Part shown: piece by piece, positions 1 to 8,135 of the stretch
Layout of the letters: every line of letters begins with the position of its first letter
Position numbering within the stretch: position 1 is the stretch's first letter
NCBI GenBank assembly: GCA_002687335.1
Contig: NYZY01000026.1
Coordinates: forward strand, 6,419-27,847
Reading direction: 5' to 3'
Origin: Chloroflexota bacterium
GTDB taxonomy: Bacteria; Chloroflexota; Dehalococcoidia; UBA1151; UBA1328
DNA length: 21,429 bases
Notes under the pieces: model-generated
The model's input: only the letters and a program-made list of their open reading frames with translations
Databases searched by the model: none
Told to the model about the DNA's origin: nothing
Program-made: the position numbers and the translations under genes

Positions 1-245
1 CGTTGAATATTTTGCTGCTCATTCAATCCGATCCTTAATATTGCAGTGGTGTTTGATAGTTCAGCAGCTCGAATCATATGTTCTGCAGTCTCGTAATCCA
101 TTGGACCGTGCTCGCAGTCGATTACTACAAAATCGAATCCCATCCAACCCATCGTTTCGACTATTCCAGGTGATGGCAATCCTACGAACGGTCCTATGGT
201 GGTTTTACCCTGGTTGAGTTTTTGTTTAAGTGTATTTTTTCTCAC
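1..245 (-). CDS. HpcH/HpaI-family aldolase, N-terminal part (cut by window edge)
   Basis: This is the first 81 codons of a class II, metal-dependent aldolase of the HpcH/HpaI family, which splits 2-keto-3-deoxy or related hydroxy-oxo acids to pyruvate (or glyoxylate) and an aldehyde. Seen in the translation: a first strand with IGPFVGLPSP (residues 17-26), FDFVVIDCEHGP (37-48) carrying the expected catalytic-type His46, and an ILRIGLNE segment with Arg71, matching the HpaI substrate-binding Arg. The start is GTG at 245, preceded by AGGA about 9 nt upstream; no ATG fits the alignment. The C-terminal two thirds, including the metal ligands, lie outside the window. It is the last gene visible in the minus-strand block, separated from tmk by 176 nt and probably with its own promoter. 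The family assignment is firm; the substrate is unknown. Confidence 0.85.
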   Translation of the reverse strand, partial: MRKNTLKQKLNQGKTTIGPFVGLPSPGIVETMGWMGFDFVVIDCEHGPMDYETAEHMIRAAELSNTTAILRIGLNEQQNIQ

Positions 246-262
246 GTGTATGTTTCCTGAGC

Positions 263-291
263 TTTGTGTTTTTGTTATTTCAAATTGTCAA
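263..291 (-). promoter_or_regulatory. Candidate sigma-70-type promoter for the aldolase gene
   Basis: On the minus strand there is a perfect -35 TTGACA (291-286), a 17-nt spacer and a weak -10 CACAAA (268-263), in AT-rich DNA. The predicted start would leave a leader of only about 10 nt before the GTG, which is tight. The -35 is convincing but the -10 is not, so this is a tentative call. Confidence 0.3.
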
Positions 292-421
292 TATCTGCAA
301 GGAGATTTGATTCTTGAAATTGATGATATGAGGCTTACTGTAAGTTCAGTTAATAAGTCACGTCATCGTGGGTAGTACCTGCTGATACCGAGGCATTGAA
401 GTTTGGATACATAACAGGGTT

Positions 422-1162
422 TTAGCTTTTTAGTAGTTCCTGTGGAATGCCATGTTTTATCAAGCGTCGTCTTACTCGTTTTAATATGGCATCGGCGATG
501 CGGTGACCGGCTTGATCGGCCCGTATGACGCACCACCTTCGATCACCCTTTGACATTTTTAAATAACCTTCACGAACTTTCTTGTGGAATTTCAATGGAG
601 CCTGTTCAAACCGTCGTTCACTTTCATTGTCAACTCTGATCTGTTGATTTTTATTGGTAGGATCAAATAAATTTGGCTTATTAGAAACGCGGGCCAAGCT
701 TAATTTGGGATCTGCATCTAGCAGTATTGTTAATCCTGGTATCAACCCTGCTGTAGCTATAGTGTTTAAGCGTTGAATGGTTTTGATTTCACCACCGCGT
801 GCATACCCTTGATATGCAATCGTTGAATCAATAAATCGATCCAGGATAACAATTTTGCCTTTGTTTAAAGCAGGTTGTATTAGTTCAAACATCAATTGAG
901 CTCGTGCGGCCTCGAACAATAAAGTTTCAGCAAGCGGCGATGGAGAGTTGGTGCGCTTTATCCATCGCCGTACATGGTTCCCAAGATCCGAGCTGCCTGG
1001 CTCATGCGCTAGCACAACATCGATCCCATAACTATCAAGTTTGCGGAACAGGCGTTCCGCTTGTGTGGATTTGCCAACACCCTCACCGCCTTCAAAAGTA
1101 ATGAGTAATCCACATTTGACAGTTCGCTTTTTCATGCGATTACCAGTGGCTCCAAAATTCAT
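422..1162 (-). CDS. tmk: Thymidylate kinase
   Basis: dTMP kinase phosphorylates dTMP to dTDP with ATP in dTTP synthesis. Seen from the ATG at 1162: P-loop FEGGEGVGKST (residues 23-33), HEPG (53-56) of the nucleoside site, the DRF motif (108-110) followed by STIAYQGYARG, and a C-terminal Arg-rich LID-like region. Length (246 aa) is slightly above the usual 205-215. Extra residues lie at the N-terminus and between the DRF domain and the C-terminal helix. Start choice: ATG 1162 has AAGGG 9 nt upstream; an in-frame TTG at 1186 has GAGG 8 nt upstream and is a real alternative; ATG 1135 fits the family's usual N-terminus best but lacks a well-spaced ribosome site. It sits 78 nt downstream of the R3H ATPase and is probably cotranscribed with it. 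Confidence 0.93.
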   Translation of the reverse strand: MNFGATGNRMKKRTVKCGLLITFEGGEGVGKSTQAERLFRKLDSYGIDVVLAHEPGSSDLGNHVRRWIKRTNSPSPLAETLLFEAARAQLMFELIQPALNKGKIVILDRFIDSTIAYQGYARGGEIKTIQRLNTIATAGLIPGLTILLDADPKLSLARVSNKPNLFDPTNKNQQIRVDNESERRFEQAPLKFHKKVREGYLKMSKGDRRWCVIRADQAGHRIADAILKRVRRRLIKHGIPQELLKS

Positions 1163-1240
1163 CGTTGTCTGCCCTTTAGACGTCAATACAGGTACCTCAT
1201 TATTGTGTGTAATTGGGTTCTCGCGTCGATAGATTGCAGA

Positions 1241-2935
1241 CTATCGTTTGCGGCGTCGAATTACAACGCGTCGGGAAGGTTCTCTTCCGGTGCTGGCTGA
1301 TCCTAAATTGTTCCGAGCTGCTAGTCCGTGTTGTAGCCTGCGTACGTATGGCGGTTGTGCCATCAGTTCGACGCGTTTCTCGCCGGAAACCACACGGCTG
1401 ATGGCGGCCTCTGCTTCTTTTATAGCTTCTTTGGATCTTCCGCGTTGGTCTAGGTTTTCAAAAGCGTTATTGTTGATATTTTGAGGTTGTGTTGTTTCTT
1501 TGAAAAATCGCTTGACCCATTGTTTGATTTGTTCCTTAGTTCCACGGCGTAGAACATGAACTGTCGTTCCATCGCGTTCCGCTCTTCGAATAGCGGAAGG
1601 GCGCCGGCTATAGTGGGATTTCGTTGTTACAAATATCTCGGCGGCATCTCCGAAGTCGACGAGCGTTACAGGCACGTTCAATTCTGCAATCACATCAGTG
1701 ATAGTATTTTTCGGGATGCCGAATGCAAAAACTGATGTAGTAGATTCATTCGTGATTGCATTTTCCACTTCGTATTTTTGGTAATTCCCATGGGATTGGT
1801 TAATTCCATTAGTGGGTTTTTTTTCTCGTCGATTCACGCCTCTGTCTCGCCGTGGTTGTTGACGCGATAGATCGCCGATATCGAAAGGAGCGGACTGGAA
1901 CTCTGATTCTGTCCCCAGTATTTCTTCGATTTTTGTTTCGACCAGCCCGTTTGATTGCAAGTGTCTAGTTTCTTGAGGGATGGAAATTCCTCGCAGCATT
2001 CGGTCGACAGCCGTGCCAACTTCAGGGTGTACCGTTACCACGTTACGTTCTCGTATTTCTACGACTATATCGAAGGTAGGTTCGTGTTTACGTTCCAAAA
2101 CGGTCTTTTGAGTTCGCCGACGTCGCGCTTCGATATCTCCCAGTGTTACGGTCTGGGTTCCACCAACCAGGTCTGAAAGAGTTGGATTAGAAACCACATT
2201 TGTCAGTGAGTTACCGTGTGCAGTGGCGACGAGTTGCACTCCTCGTTCAGCGATAGTTCTCGCAGCTATAGCCTCAAGTTCAGTGCCCATTTCGTCGATT
2301 ACAATCACTTCAGGCATGTGATTCTCCACTCCTTCGATCATCACATTATGTTGGAGACTTGAGTTGCCTACTTGCATGCGTCGCGCACGCCCGATAGCCG
2401 GATGTGGAACGTCTCCGTCACCAGCGATTTCATTAGATGTGTCGACAATTACAACTCGCTTTTTAGCTTCGTCCGCTAAAACCCGAGCCGTTTCACGCAG
2501 AATAGTAGTTTTTCCTACTCCTGGCCTTCCCAAAATTAGAACACTTTTGCCTGATCGTATAAGATCTTCAATTAACCGCACTGAGCCATACACGGCCCTG
2601 CCCACCCTACAGGTAAGACCGACAGGTTCACCTGCGCGGTTTCTCACTACAGAAATGCGATGAAGCGTGCGTTCGATACCCGCTCGATTATCGTCCCCGA
2701 AATGTCCGACTTGTTGAACAACATGGGAGATTTCATTTCGTGACACTTCGATTTCACTGAGAGGTATTTGATCTGTCGGAAACCTCGCTTCAGCATTTCT
2801 ACCGAGGTCGAGTATCACTTCAACTAGGTCACCAATATCTTCTCTTTTACGCAATGATTCCGCAATTGGATCGGGGAATATACCTATGAATGCTTTGAGA
2901 TCATCTACAACGTGTGTGTTAGGTTCTGTCAGAAT
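1241..2935 (-). CDS. R3H-domain, SpoIIIAA-like AAA/RecA-fold ATPase
   Basis: This is a single-stranded nucleic-acid-binding ATPase of the family that joins a SpoIIIAA/Ycf45-like RecA-fold ATPase to a C-terminal R3H domain; its cellular role is not established. With the start at 2935 it has 564 aa. Seen: Walker A GRPGVGKTT (136-144), Walker B-like VIVIDEMGT (about 209-217), a sensor stretch VATAHG, a variable middle, and an R3H domain near the C-terminus with YVRRLQH (from about 530), whose R-x3-H is the signature. The ORF with standard start codons begins only at a TTG at 2854, but the frame stays open upstream and the added residues (VVDDLKAFIGIFPDPIAES) match the usual N-terminus of this family. 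The only good ribosome site (AGGAG, 2946-2942) sits 6 nt before ATT 2935 and 9 nt before CTG 2932. A TAA at 2959-2957 closes the frame. I therefore infer an ATT or CTG start. Confidence 0.85.
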   Translation of the reverse strand: MLTEPNTHVVDDLKAFIGIFPDPIAESLRKREDIGDLVEVILDLGRNAEARFPTDQIPLSEIEVSRNEISHVVQQVGHFGDDNRAGIERTLHRISVVRNRAGEPVGLTCRVGRAVYGSVRLIEDLIRSGKSVLILGRPGVGKTTILRETARVLADEAKKRVVIVDTSNEIAGDGDVPHPAIGRARRMQVGNSSLQHNVMIEGVENHMPEVIVIDEMGTELEAIAARTIAERGVQLVATAHGNSLTNVVSNPTLSDLVGGTQTVTLGDIEARRRRTQKTVLERKHEPTFDIVVEIRERNVVTVHPEVGTAVDRMLRGISIPQETRHLQSNGLVETKIEEILGTESEFQSAPFDIGDLSRQQPRRDRGVNRREKKPTNGINQSHGNYQKYEVENAITNESTTSVFAFGIPKNTITDVIAELNVPVTLVDFGDAAEIFVTTKSHYSRRPSAIRRAERDGTTVHVLRRGTKEQIKQWVKRFFKETTQPQNINNNAFENLDQRGRSKEAIKEAEAAISRVVSGEKRVELMAQPPYVRRLQHGLAARNNLGSASTGREPSRRVVIRRRKR

Positions 2936-2946
2936 GTAATTCTCCT
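2930..2946 (-). promoter_or_regulatory. Ribosome-binding site and non-standard start (ATT/CTG) of the R3H ATPase
   Basis: Reading on the minus strand: AGGAG at 2946-2942, then AATTAC, then ATT (2935-2933) directly followed by CTG (2932-2930). No ATG, GTG or TTG lies in this frame between the upstream TAA and the TTG at 2854. ATT starts are known for infC and pcnB in E. coli, where initiation factor IF3 discriminates against them. Which codon is used cannot be told from sequence alone. Confidence 0.55.
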
Positions 2947-2956
2947 TTTTTATCGG

Positions 2957-3895
2957 TTAACTAACAGCTGCGAAAACTTGTTGTATTTCAGATATTGGTT
3001 GAGTTAAAGACTTGACCATTACTTCATAGTTTGCTTGTTTTTTAAAGCCAATGTTTGCAAGCAAGTGTGCCAGAGCTTGTTTGTAATCTGGGACAGCAGT
3101 TACAGCTGATACATCATCAGTTTCCTTTAAAGCAGCAGCGACTATTCCTCCTAGTTGACCCCCAGCATTTATTGCCCAATTGACATTGAACATATGCTGG
3201 GTTCTAGTGGTGCTTCTTTGTATCAAGGCACCAATCTCTCCAGTCGGTAGGTCTAGTATCCATTCTGAGGATTTGCGGCCAAGCCGTTCCATACCGGCAG
3301 CCCAGTCTTCGGAGGTTTGCCCTGTCTTTATTCGGATTGCCATTGGTGTCACGACATTGTGCATGCGGAATAAATTTCCGTCATCAGATTGGTATCTTGG
3401 TCGTAACTTGAGAAAATCATCGCTGATTCCTAGTTTGGTTGCAGCTGAATGGGTGGATGTAGTTTGGTAGATCGTTTCACGATAGATTGTAGAAAAACCG
3501 GCTTTTTGAGCGAAATCAGAAGCATTACTGCCAACAGGAATTCGTATAAAGATGCGATACGCACCCGCGCCTCCCGCCTGAACGGCAATCTGTTCAAGAA
3601 GGTCAAGTATCAAACTTGATTTAGAATTTCGAAGATAAAGTTCGCTGATTTCCCATGCCTGTTTACCTGACCGTGGTCCTGCCCGTAAAACACTGTTAAT
3701 TTTTCCACGTTGGCTTTCTACCCAGCAACTTTGCCACGCTCTGGGTGATAGTGCGATCGTGGCGTATTTGGCCGTAGGGAATCTACTGGGTCCTCCTCTA
3801 AGCGCATTTACCAAAGTGCACGTATCGCCCAAACCTGCAGAAGCGCGGAATTGCAATATCCTAGGTGAATCAGTTGGGTGTAGGTGGCGGATCAT
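2957..3895 (-). CDS. Tandem, degenerate GNAT-fold protein
   Basis: This 312-aa soluble protein resembles a GNAT (N-acetyltransferase) fold, probably two copies. The N-terminal half has a helix-strand pattern ending SDFAQKAGFSTI (about 126-137), matching the N-x2-A-x3-Y-x-K-x-GF region of GNAT proteins. The second half ends with YKQALAHLLANIGFKKQANYEVM, a similar C-terminal strand. The acetyl-CoA pyrophosphate loop (R/Q-x2-G-x-G/A) is not recognisable in the first copy, where NSKSSLILDLLEQIA stands in its place. It may therefore bind a ligand or partner rather than acetylate. Its ATG overlaps the pdxT stop codon (ATGA), so translation is probably coupled, and the R3H ATPase starts about 20 nt after its stop. 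No substrate can be named; it could also be annotated as a hypothetical protein. Confidence 0.7.
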   Translation of the reverse strand: MIRHLHPTDSPRILQFRASAGLGDTCTLVNALRGGPSRFPTAKYATIALSPRAWQSCWVESQRGKINSVLRAGPRSGKQAWEISELYLRNSKSSLILDLLEQIAVQAGGAGAYRIFIRIPVGSNASDFAQKAGFSTIYRETIYQTTSTHSAATKLGISDDFLKLRPRYQSDDGNLFRMHNVVTPMAIRIKTGQTSEDWAAGMERLGRKSSEWILDLPTGEIGALIQRSTTRTQHMFNVNWAINAGGQLGGIVAAALKETDDVSAVTAVPDYKQALAHLLANIGFKKQANYEVMVKSLTQPISEIQQVFAAVS

Positions 3896-4542
3896 ATAGA
3901 ACTGGGATTTACTGTGGTTGAACTATTTTGTCTTGGATCTTCTTGTGCTTCCTTGGCAAGTTTCAGAAATAGAGTGTGTAGTCGGGTATCACCTGTTAGC
4001 TCAGGGTGAAATGAAGTTGCAAGCACTCGGCCTTTTTTCACGGCAACTGCCTGTCCGTCATCAGTAGAGGCGATTTGTTTAACCCCTTCTCCTACGGTTT
4101 GAACAATCGGCGCTCTTATAAATACTGCTCGCATTGGGTCACCATTGATGCCCTCAATGTGTAGCTCCGCTTCGAAACTATCCACCTGCCGTCCGAAATA
4201 GTTTCGCGCTACACTGATGTCGATTAAATTGAGTGGAATTGGATACGGGTCGGCAAGTTCGCGTGCGATAACGATCATACCTGCACAGGTGCCCCACAAT
4301 GCCATCCCAGAATTTACTCTTTCGCGTAGATGGTCTACGAATTCGAATCTTGTAAGAAGCTTGACAATTGTTGTGCTCTCGCCACCGGGGATGATCAAAC
4401 CATCGATTTCCGAAAGTTGCTGTACTTTTCGAACTTCTATAGCGTCGATACCGATTTTGCGGAGCATGTCCATATGCTCCGCAAAATCGCCCTGTAACGC
4501 GAGAACACCAATGCTAGGTTGCAAAGGTGACTGTTGGTTCAC
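3892..4542 (-). CDS. pdxT: Pyridoxal 5'-phosphate synthase glutaminase subunit
   Basis: PdxT hydrolyses glutamine and passes ammonia to PdxS for pyridoxal-phosphate synthesis in the cytoplasm. Seen: GVLALQGDFAEH (12-23), the oxyanion-side PGGESTT (52-58), the nucleophile elbow GTCAG with Cys86, and SFHPEL with His179 and Glu181, so the class I glutaminase Cys-His-Glu triad is complete. The 216-aa length is normal for the family, with a short extra C-terminal tail. The start is a GTG at 4542, only 4 nt after the pdxS stop and without a strong ribosome site of its own, which points to translational coupling with pdxS. It overlaps the next gene by 4 nt. Confidence 0.97.
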   Translation of the reverse strand: MNQQSPLQPSIGVLALQGDFAEHMDMLRKIGIDAIEVRKVQQLSEIDGLIIPGGESTTIVKLLTRFEFVDHLRERVNSGMALWGTCAGMIVIARELADPYPIPLNLIDISVARNYFGRQVDSFEAELHIEGINGDPMRAVFIRAPIVQTVGEGVKQIASTDDGQAVAVKKGRVLATSFHPELTGDTRLHTLFLKLAKEAQEDPRQNSSTTVNPSSI

Positions 4543-4546
4543 TTGA

Positions 4547-5488
4547 TTACCAACCGCGCGTTTGAAGCTGTTCTGTTTCTGGAACTTTATTTGCTTCTAT
4601 TCCTGGCATAGCGTCACCCAGTCCTCGTGAAATTTCGGCAAGCATGTCTGGGTCATTGTAGTGAGTGGTCGCTCGAACAATGGCATCAGCCATCTTTGCC
4701 GGGTTTGAGCTTTTGAAAATCCCTGAACCGACGAAGACTCCTTCCACGCCGATTTGCATAAGCAACGCAGCGTCTGCGGGAGTTGCGATACCTCCAGCTG
4801 CAAAATTTACTACCGGGAGTTTGCCGGTTCGGTGAACTTCGACGACCAGTTCATAAGGAGCCTGGAAGTCTCGGGATGCAGACATCAATTCCTCCGTTGG
4901 CATATTCTGGACCGTTCGTATATCTGCTTGGATCTGGCGTGCATGAGTCACCGCGTGGACAATGTCCCCAGTCCCCGCTTCCCCTTTTGTACGTATCATT
5001 GCTGCACCTTCACCAATTCGACGTAATGCTTCACCGATGTTTCGTGCACCACAAACGTATGGCATTTTGTATTGCCATTTATCGATATGGTATTCGTTGT
5101 CTGCAGGGGTTAAAACTTCGGATTCGTCACAATAATCTACGCCAAGGGCTTCTAATATTTGTGCTTCAACAAAGTGTCCGATTCGTGCTTTGGCCATCAC
5201 AGGAATAGATACTGCATCGATAATTCCAGAGATGAGATCGGGGTCGGACATTCGAGCAACCCCGCCATCACGACGGATGTCTGACGGAACGCGTTCAAGA
5301 GCCATCACTGACACAGCGCCTGCGTCTTCTGCTACCTTTGCTTGATCAGGCGTCACAACGTCCATGATGACGCCGCCTTTTAGCATTTGCGCTAATCCGC
5401 CTTTTACACGCCAATCCCCAACTTCGGGCTTGGACATTTCCTTCCAACGTTGCGCGCCTGTTGTTCCATTACTTATGCTAGTGGCCAT
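4547..5488 (-). CDS. pdxS: Pyridoxal 5'-phosphate synthase, synthase subunit
   Basis: PdxS is a (beta/alpha)8 enzyme that makes pyridoxal 5'-phosphate from ribose 5-phosphate, glyceraldehyde 3-phosphate and ammonia delivered by PdxT. Seen: GGVIMDV with Asp43, [15 protein letters not shown] with the Schiff-base Lys100, [19 protein letters not shown] with the second catalytic Lys168, and the phosphate loops [14 protein letters not shown] and GVFVGSGIF. Numbering is offset by 19 from B. subtilis PdxS. The frame is open to 5608, but the upstream 40 codons do not resemble PdxS. ATG 5488 has AAAGGA upstream and gives 313 aa, close to the usual 290-300, so it is chosen as the start. It is first in the pdxS-pdxT-GNAT coupled set and has a candidate promoter of its own just upstream. 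Confidence 0.98.
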   Translation of the reverse strand: MATSISNGTTGAQRWKEMSKPEVGDWRVKGGLAQMLKGGVIMDVVTPDQAKVAEDAGAVSVMALERVPSDIRRDGGVARMSDPDLISGIIDAVSIPVMAKARIGHFVEAQILEALGVDYCDESEVLTPADNEYHIDKWQYKMPYVCGARNIGEALRRIGEGAAMIRTKGEAGTGDIVHAVTHARQIQADIRTVQNMPTEELMSASRDFQAPYELVVEVHRTGKLPVVNFAAGGIATPADAALLMQIGVEGVFVGSGIFKSSNPAKMADAIVRATTHYNDPDMLAEISRGLGDAMPGIEANKVPETEQLQTRGW

Positions 5489-5515
5489 CTCTATACGATC
5501 CTTTCGGCTTTTTAA

Positions 5516-5544
5516 AATACACCCTGTAATTTCTAAGGGGTCAA
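5516..5544 (-). promoter_or_regulatory. Candidate promoter for pdxS-pdxT
   Basis: On the minus strand: -35 TTGACC (5544-5539), a 17-nt spacer, and -10 TGTATT (5521-5516), giving a start near 5509 and a leader of about 20 nt that contains the AAAGGA ribosome site. A second possibility is a perfect -10 TATAAT at 5616-5611, which lacks a good -35 and would give a leader of about 115 nt. Either would let pdxS be transcribed separately from gap, whose stop is about 200 nt upstream. Confidence 0.4.
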
Positions 5545-5689
5545 AATGAAATGCGACCGCGACACCGAACCCGCGCCACACCTTTGCATCAATATGATGC
5601 ATTGCCACAGATTATACGCCAGCTTGCGGTCGGCTTGTTCTACTCGGGTACCACTTAACTTGATTGGGCTGCTATGGGATGATTCAAAT

Positions 5690-6712
5690 TCACGAGATGC
5701 CTTTTTTGGCCACCAAGTTTGTGAGATCAGCGGTGCGGCAGGAGTATCCCCATTCGTTGTCATACCAACCCACTACCTTGATGAATTGTCCGCCGACAGA
5801 CGCTGTGGCGAGCGAATCGATGGTACAAGAGTTTGAATTTCCTATGTAATCGACTGAAACCAGTGGTTCATCTGAATACCCTAGAATCCCATGCATATTT
5901 TCATTCATCGAGGCTTCTCGATAAGCGTTGTTTACATCAATCAGCGATGCATTGTTGGTGAGTTTGACGGTTAGGTCTGTCACCGATCCAGTGATTACCG
6001 GTACACGGTATGCCATTCCATCGATCTTACCGATTAGTTCTGGGATGACAAGTGTCACAGCTTTGGCTGCACCAGTTGTAGTTGGGATGATGCTGTTGGC
6101 GGCTGCACGGGCTCGACGTAGGTCTTTATGGTTTTGGTCAAGGATACTTTGGTCATTGGTATACGCGTGAATTGTAGACATCAAAGCACTTTCGATGCCG
6201 AACGCATCATTTATCACTTTGGCCATAGGTGCTACGCAGTTAGTAGTACAAGACGCGTTTGAGATGATGTGATGGTTTACAGGATTATATTGATGGTCGT
6301 TTACGCCTAATACGAGTGTTAGATCTTCGTTCTTGGCTGGAGCGGAGATGATTACCTTCTTTGCCCCACCTTCAATGTGACCTGCTGCCTTAGTGGCGTC
6401 CGTGAAAGCTCCTGTGCATTCTATGACAAGCTCTACACCGACGTCATTCCAGTTGATTTCAGAAGGATTTCGATTAGATGAGGAGTAAATTTTCGCCCCA
6501 TCAATTGTTAACGAGTCATTGTTGCATTCAACGGTTCCCGGGTAACGTCCATAGGTTGAATCGAATTTCAAAAGATGTGCATTGGTTTCTGTTTCACCCA
6601 CATCATTTATTGCTACCACTTCGATGGTGTCAGGGTGTCGCTGCTTCAATGCACGAAAAACTTGGCGTCCAATGCGTCCGAAGCCATTGATACCAATTTT
6701 GGTTTTTGCCAT
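5690..6712 (-). CDS. gap: Glyceraldehyde-3-phosphate dehydrogenase, type I
   Basis: This enzyme oxidises glyceraldehyde 3-phosphate to 1,3-bisphosphoglycerate with NAD(P) in glycolysis, or runs the reverse in gluconeogenesis. Seen: Rossmann motif INGFGRIGR (8-16), Asp37 in VAIND, which favours NAD over NADP, the active-site NASCTTNC with Cys155, and His182 in IHAYTNDQ, the Cys-His pair. The loop RRARAAANSIIPTTTGAAKAV and C-terminal WYDNEWGYSCR follow. Length (340 aa) is standard. ATG 6712 is preceded by a clear GAGGAAG. It lies 53 nt downstream of eno on the same strand, so the two glycolytic genes probably form an operon. Confidence 0.98.
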   Translation of the reverse strand: MAKTKIGINGFGRIGRQVFRALKQRHPDTIEVVAINDVGETETNAHLLKFDSTYGRYPGTVECNNDSLTIDGAKIYSSSNRNPSEINWNDVGVELVIECTGAFTDATKAAGHIEGGAKKVIISAPAKNEDLTLVLGVNDHQYNPVNHHIISNASCTTNCVAPMAKVINDAFGIESALMSTIHAYTNDQSILDQNHKDLRRARAAANSIIPTTTGAAKAVTLVIPELIGKIDGMAYRVPVITGSVTDLTVKLTNNASLIDVNNAYREASMNENMHGILGYSDEPLVSVDYIGNSNSCTIDSLATASVGGQFIKVVGWYDNEWGYSCRTADLTNLVAKKGIS

Positions 6713-6765
6713 TAATCTTCCTCGTAACTGGTACTCGTGTGTGAGTTTTGAATTGTTATCAACTG

Positions 6766-8061
6766 CTATTTATTTTTAGGGAGAATACGGTTGCCGGCAT
6801 AACTTGCGTTACTTCCGAGAAGTTGTTCGATCATAAGAAGGCGATTGTACTTAGCTACGCGTTCACTTCGTGATGGAGCACCTGTCTTGATTTGGCCGGC
6901 CGATGTGCCAACTGCGAGATCTGCAATAGATGTATCTTCAGTTTCTCCTGAACGGTGGCTAATGACAACACCGAAATTTGCGGTTTGCGCAAGATGTATC
7001 GCTTCAAGAGTTTCCGAAACACTGCCAACCTGATTCAGTTTTACTAGTACAGCATTGCCTGCTTTATTATCGATTCCGCGTTTAAGATATCGAGCTTGGG
7101 TCACATAAAGATCATCTCCGACTAACTGTGTGCAGTTGCCAGAGATTGATGTTTGGTTTGCCCATCCATCCCAATCATCTTCTGAGAGTCCATCTTCTAT
7201 GGAGTAGATTGGAAAGTCAGCGCATAGGCGTGAGTACTCTTCCACCATCTCCTCGCTCGATAGTTTCCTTCCTTCTCGAGTTAGTTGGTAAATGCCGTTG
7301 TCATAGAATTCAGAAGATGCTGGATCTAGTGCTATAAATACTTCTTCTCCTGGCTTGTAGCCGGCCCCTGCTATGGCTTCAGTGGCGTACTCAAGTGCCT
7401 GACGGTTTGTAAGTCCCTGCGGGGCGAATCCTCCCTCGTCACCTACGGTTGTGGCGTGACCATCAGCGTGTAGCCTTTTATTCAACCATTGATACATCTC
7501 AACCCCACACTGAAGCGCTTCCGAAAACGAATTCATGCCGGCAGGAACTAGCATGAACTCTTGGAAATCGGTGGATCCCATTGCGTGGGCACCACCGTTG
7601 AGAACATTAAACATCGGTACAGGAAGTTCAGTCGGCGACTGATTTCCGGCTAGGTCTGATATGTGTTCGAACATTTCTCGACTTGAACTAACAGCAACGG
7701 CCCTAAGCGTTGCAAGGGAAATTGCAAGGATTGCGTTCGCTCCAAATCGACTCTTGTTCGGGGTGCCATCAGTCTCAACCAATACCTGATCTATTCTTTG
7801 TTGATCAATTGCATCTAGTCCTATGACAGCTTTAGCGAGCTGCCTGTTTACCGCTGTAACTGCTTTCAGGACTCCTTTACCTCCAAAGCGTTTCGGATCT
7901 TCGTCGCGAAGCTCGACCGCTTCTCGGCTGCCGGTGCTTGCACCCGATGGTACCGCGGCTGATGCCGTGGCCCCATCATCCAAAGTTACAGTCGCACCAA
8001 CTGTTGGGTTTCCACGTGAGTCCAGAATTTCGTGACCGGTTACTGAAATGATTTTTGTCAT
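6766..8061 (-). CDS. eno: Enolase (phosphopyruvate hydratase)
   Basis: Enolase interconverts 2-phosphoglycerate and phosphoenolpyruvate in the cytoplasm with Mg2+. Seen in order: GHEILDSRGNPTV, the flexible loop SGASTGSREAVELRD, NVLNGGAHA, the catalytic-Glu region GDEGGFAP, metal ligands in ALDPASSEFY, SIEDGLSEDDW and LVGDDLYVT, the catalytic Lys in LVKLNQVGS, and SHRSGETED. All expected motifs are intact and the 431-aa length is normal. The start ATG at 8061 is well placed by homology, but the 20 nt before it (rich in A and C) contain no recognisable Shine-Dalgarno sequence. It follows rph by 74 nt and precedes gap by 53 nt on the same strand. Confidence 0.99.
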   Translation of the reverse strand: MTKIISVTGHEILDSRGNPTVGATVTLDDGATASAAVPSGASTGSREAVELRDEDPKRFGGKGVLKAVTAVNRQLAKAVIGLDAIDQQRIDQVLVETDGTPNKSRFGANAILAISLATLRAVAVSSSREMFEHISDLAGNQSPTELPVPMFNVLNGGAHAMGSTDFQEFMLVPAGMNSFSEALQCGVEMYQWLNKRLHADGHATTVGDEGGFAPQGLTNRQALEYATEAIAGAGYKPGEEVFIALDPASSEFYDNGIYQLTREGRKLSSEEMVEEYSRLCADFPIYSIEDGLSEDDWDGWANQTSISGNCTQLVGDDLYVTQARYLKRGIDNKAGNAVLVKLNQVGSVSETLEAIHLAQTANFGVVISHRSGETEDTSIADLAVGTSAGQIKTGAPSRSERVAKYNRLLMIEQLLGSNASYAGNRILPKNK

Positions 8062-8135
8062 GTGTTTGCGTTTCTGCGTAGTCAGTGTTAATGAGTAGGG
8101 CAGAGAGCTCTAGGGCAATTGTTGAATATGGGGAG

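Noticed and set aside
1834..2663. Several plus-strand and alternate-frame ORFs inside the R3H ATPase
   Set aside because: They are shadows of the real gene, which has full-length domain matches.
5489..5608. 40-codon N-terminal extension of pdxS
   Set aside because: The extra residues do not resemble PdxS, ATG 5488 has its own ribosome site, and a promoter candidate falls inside the extension.
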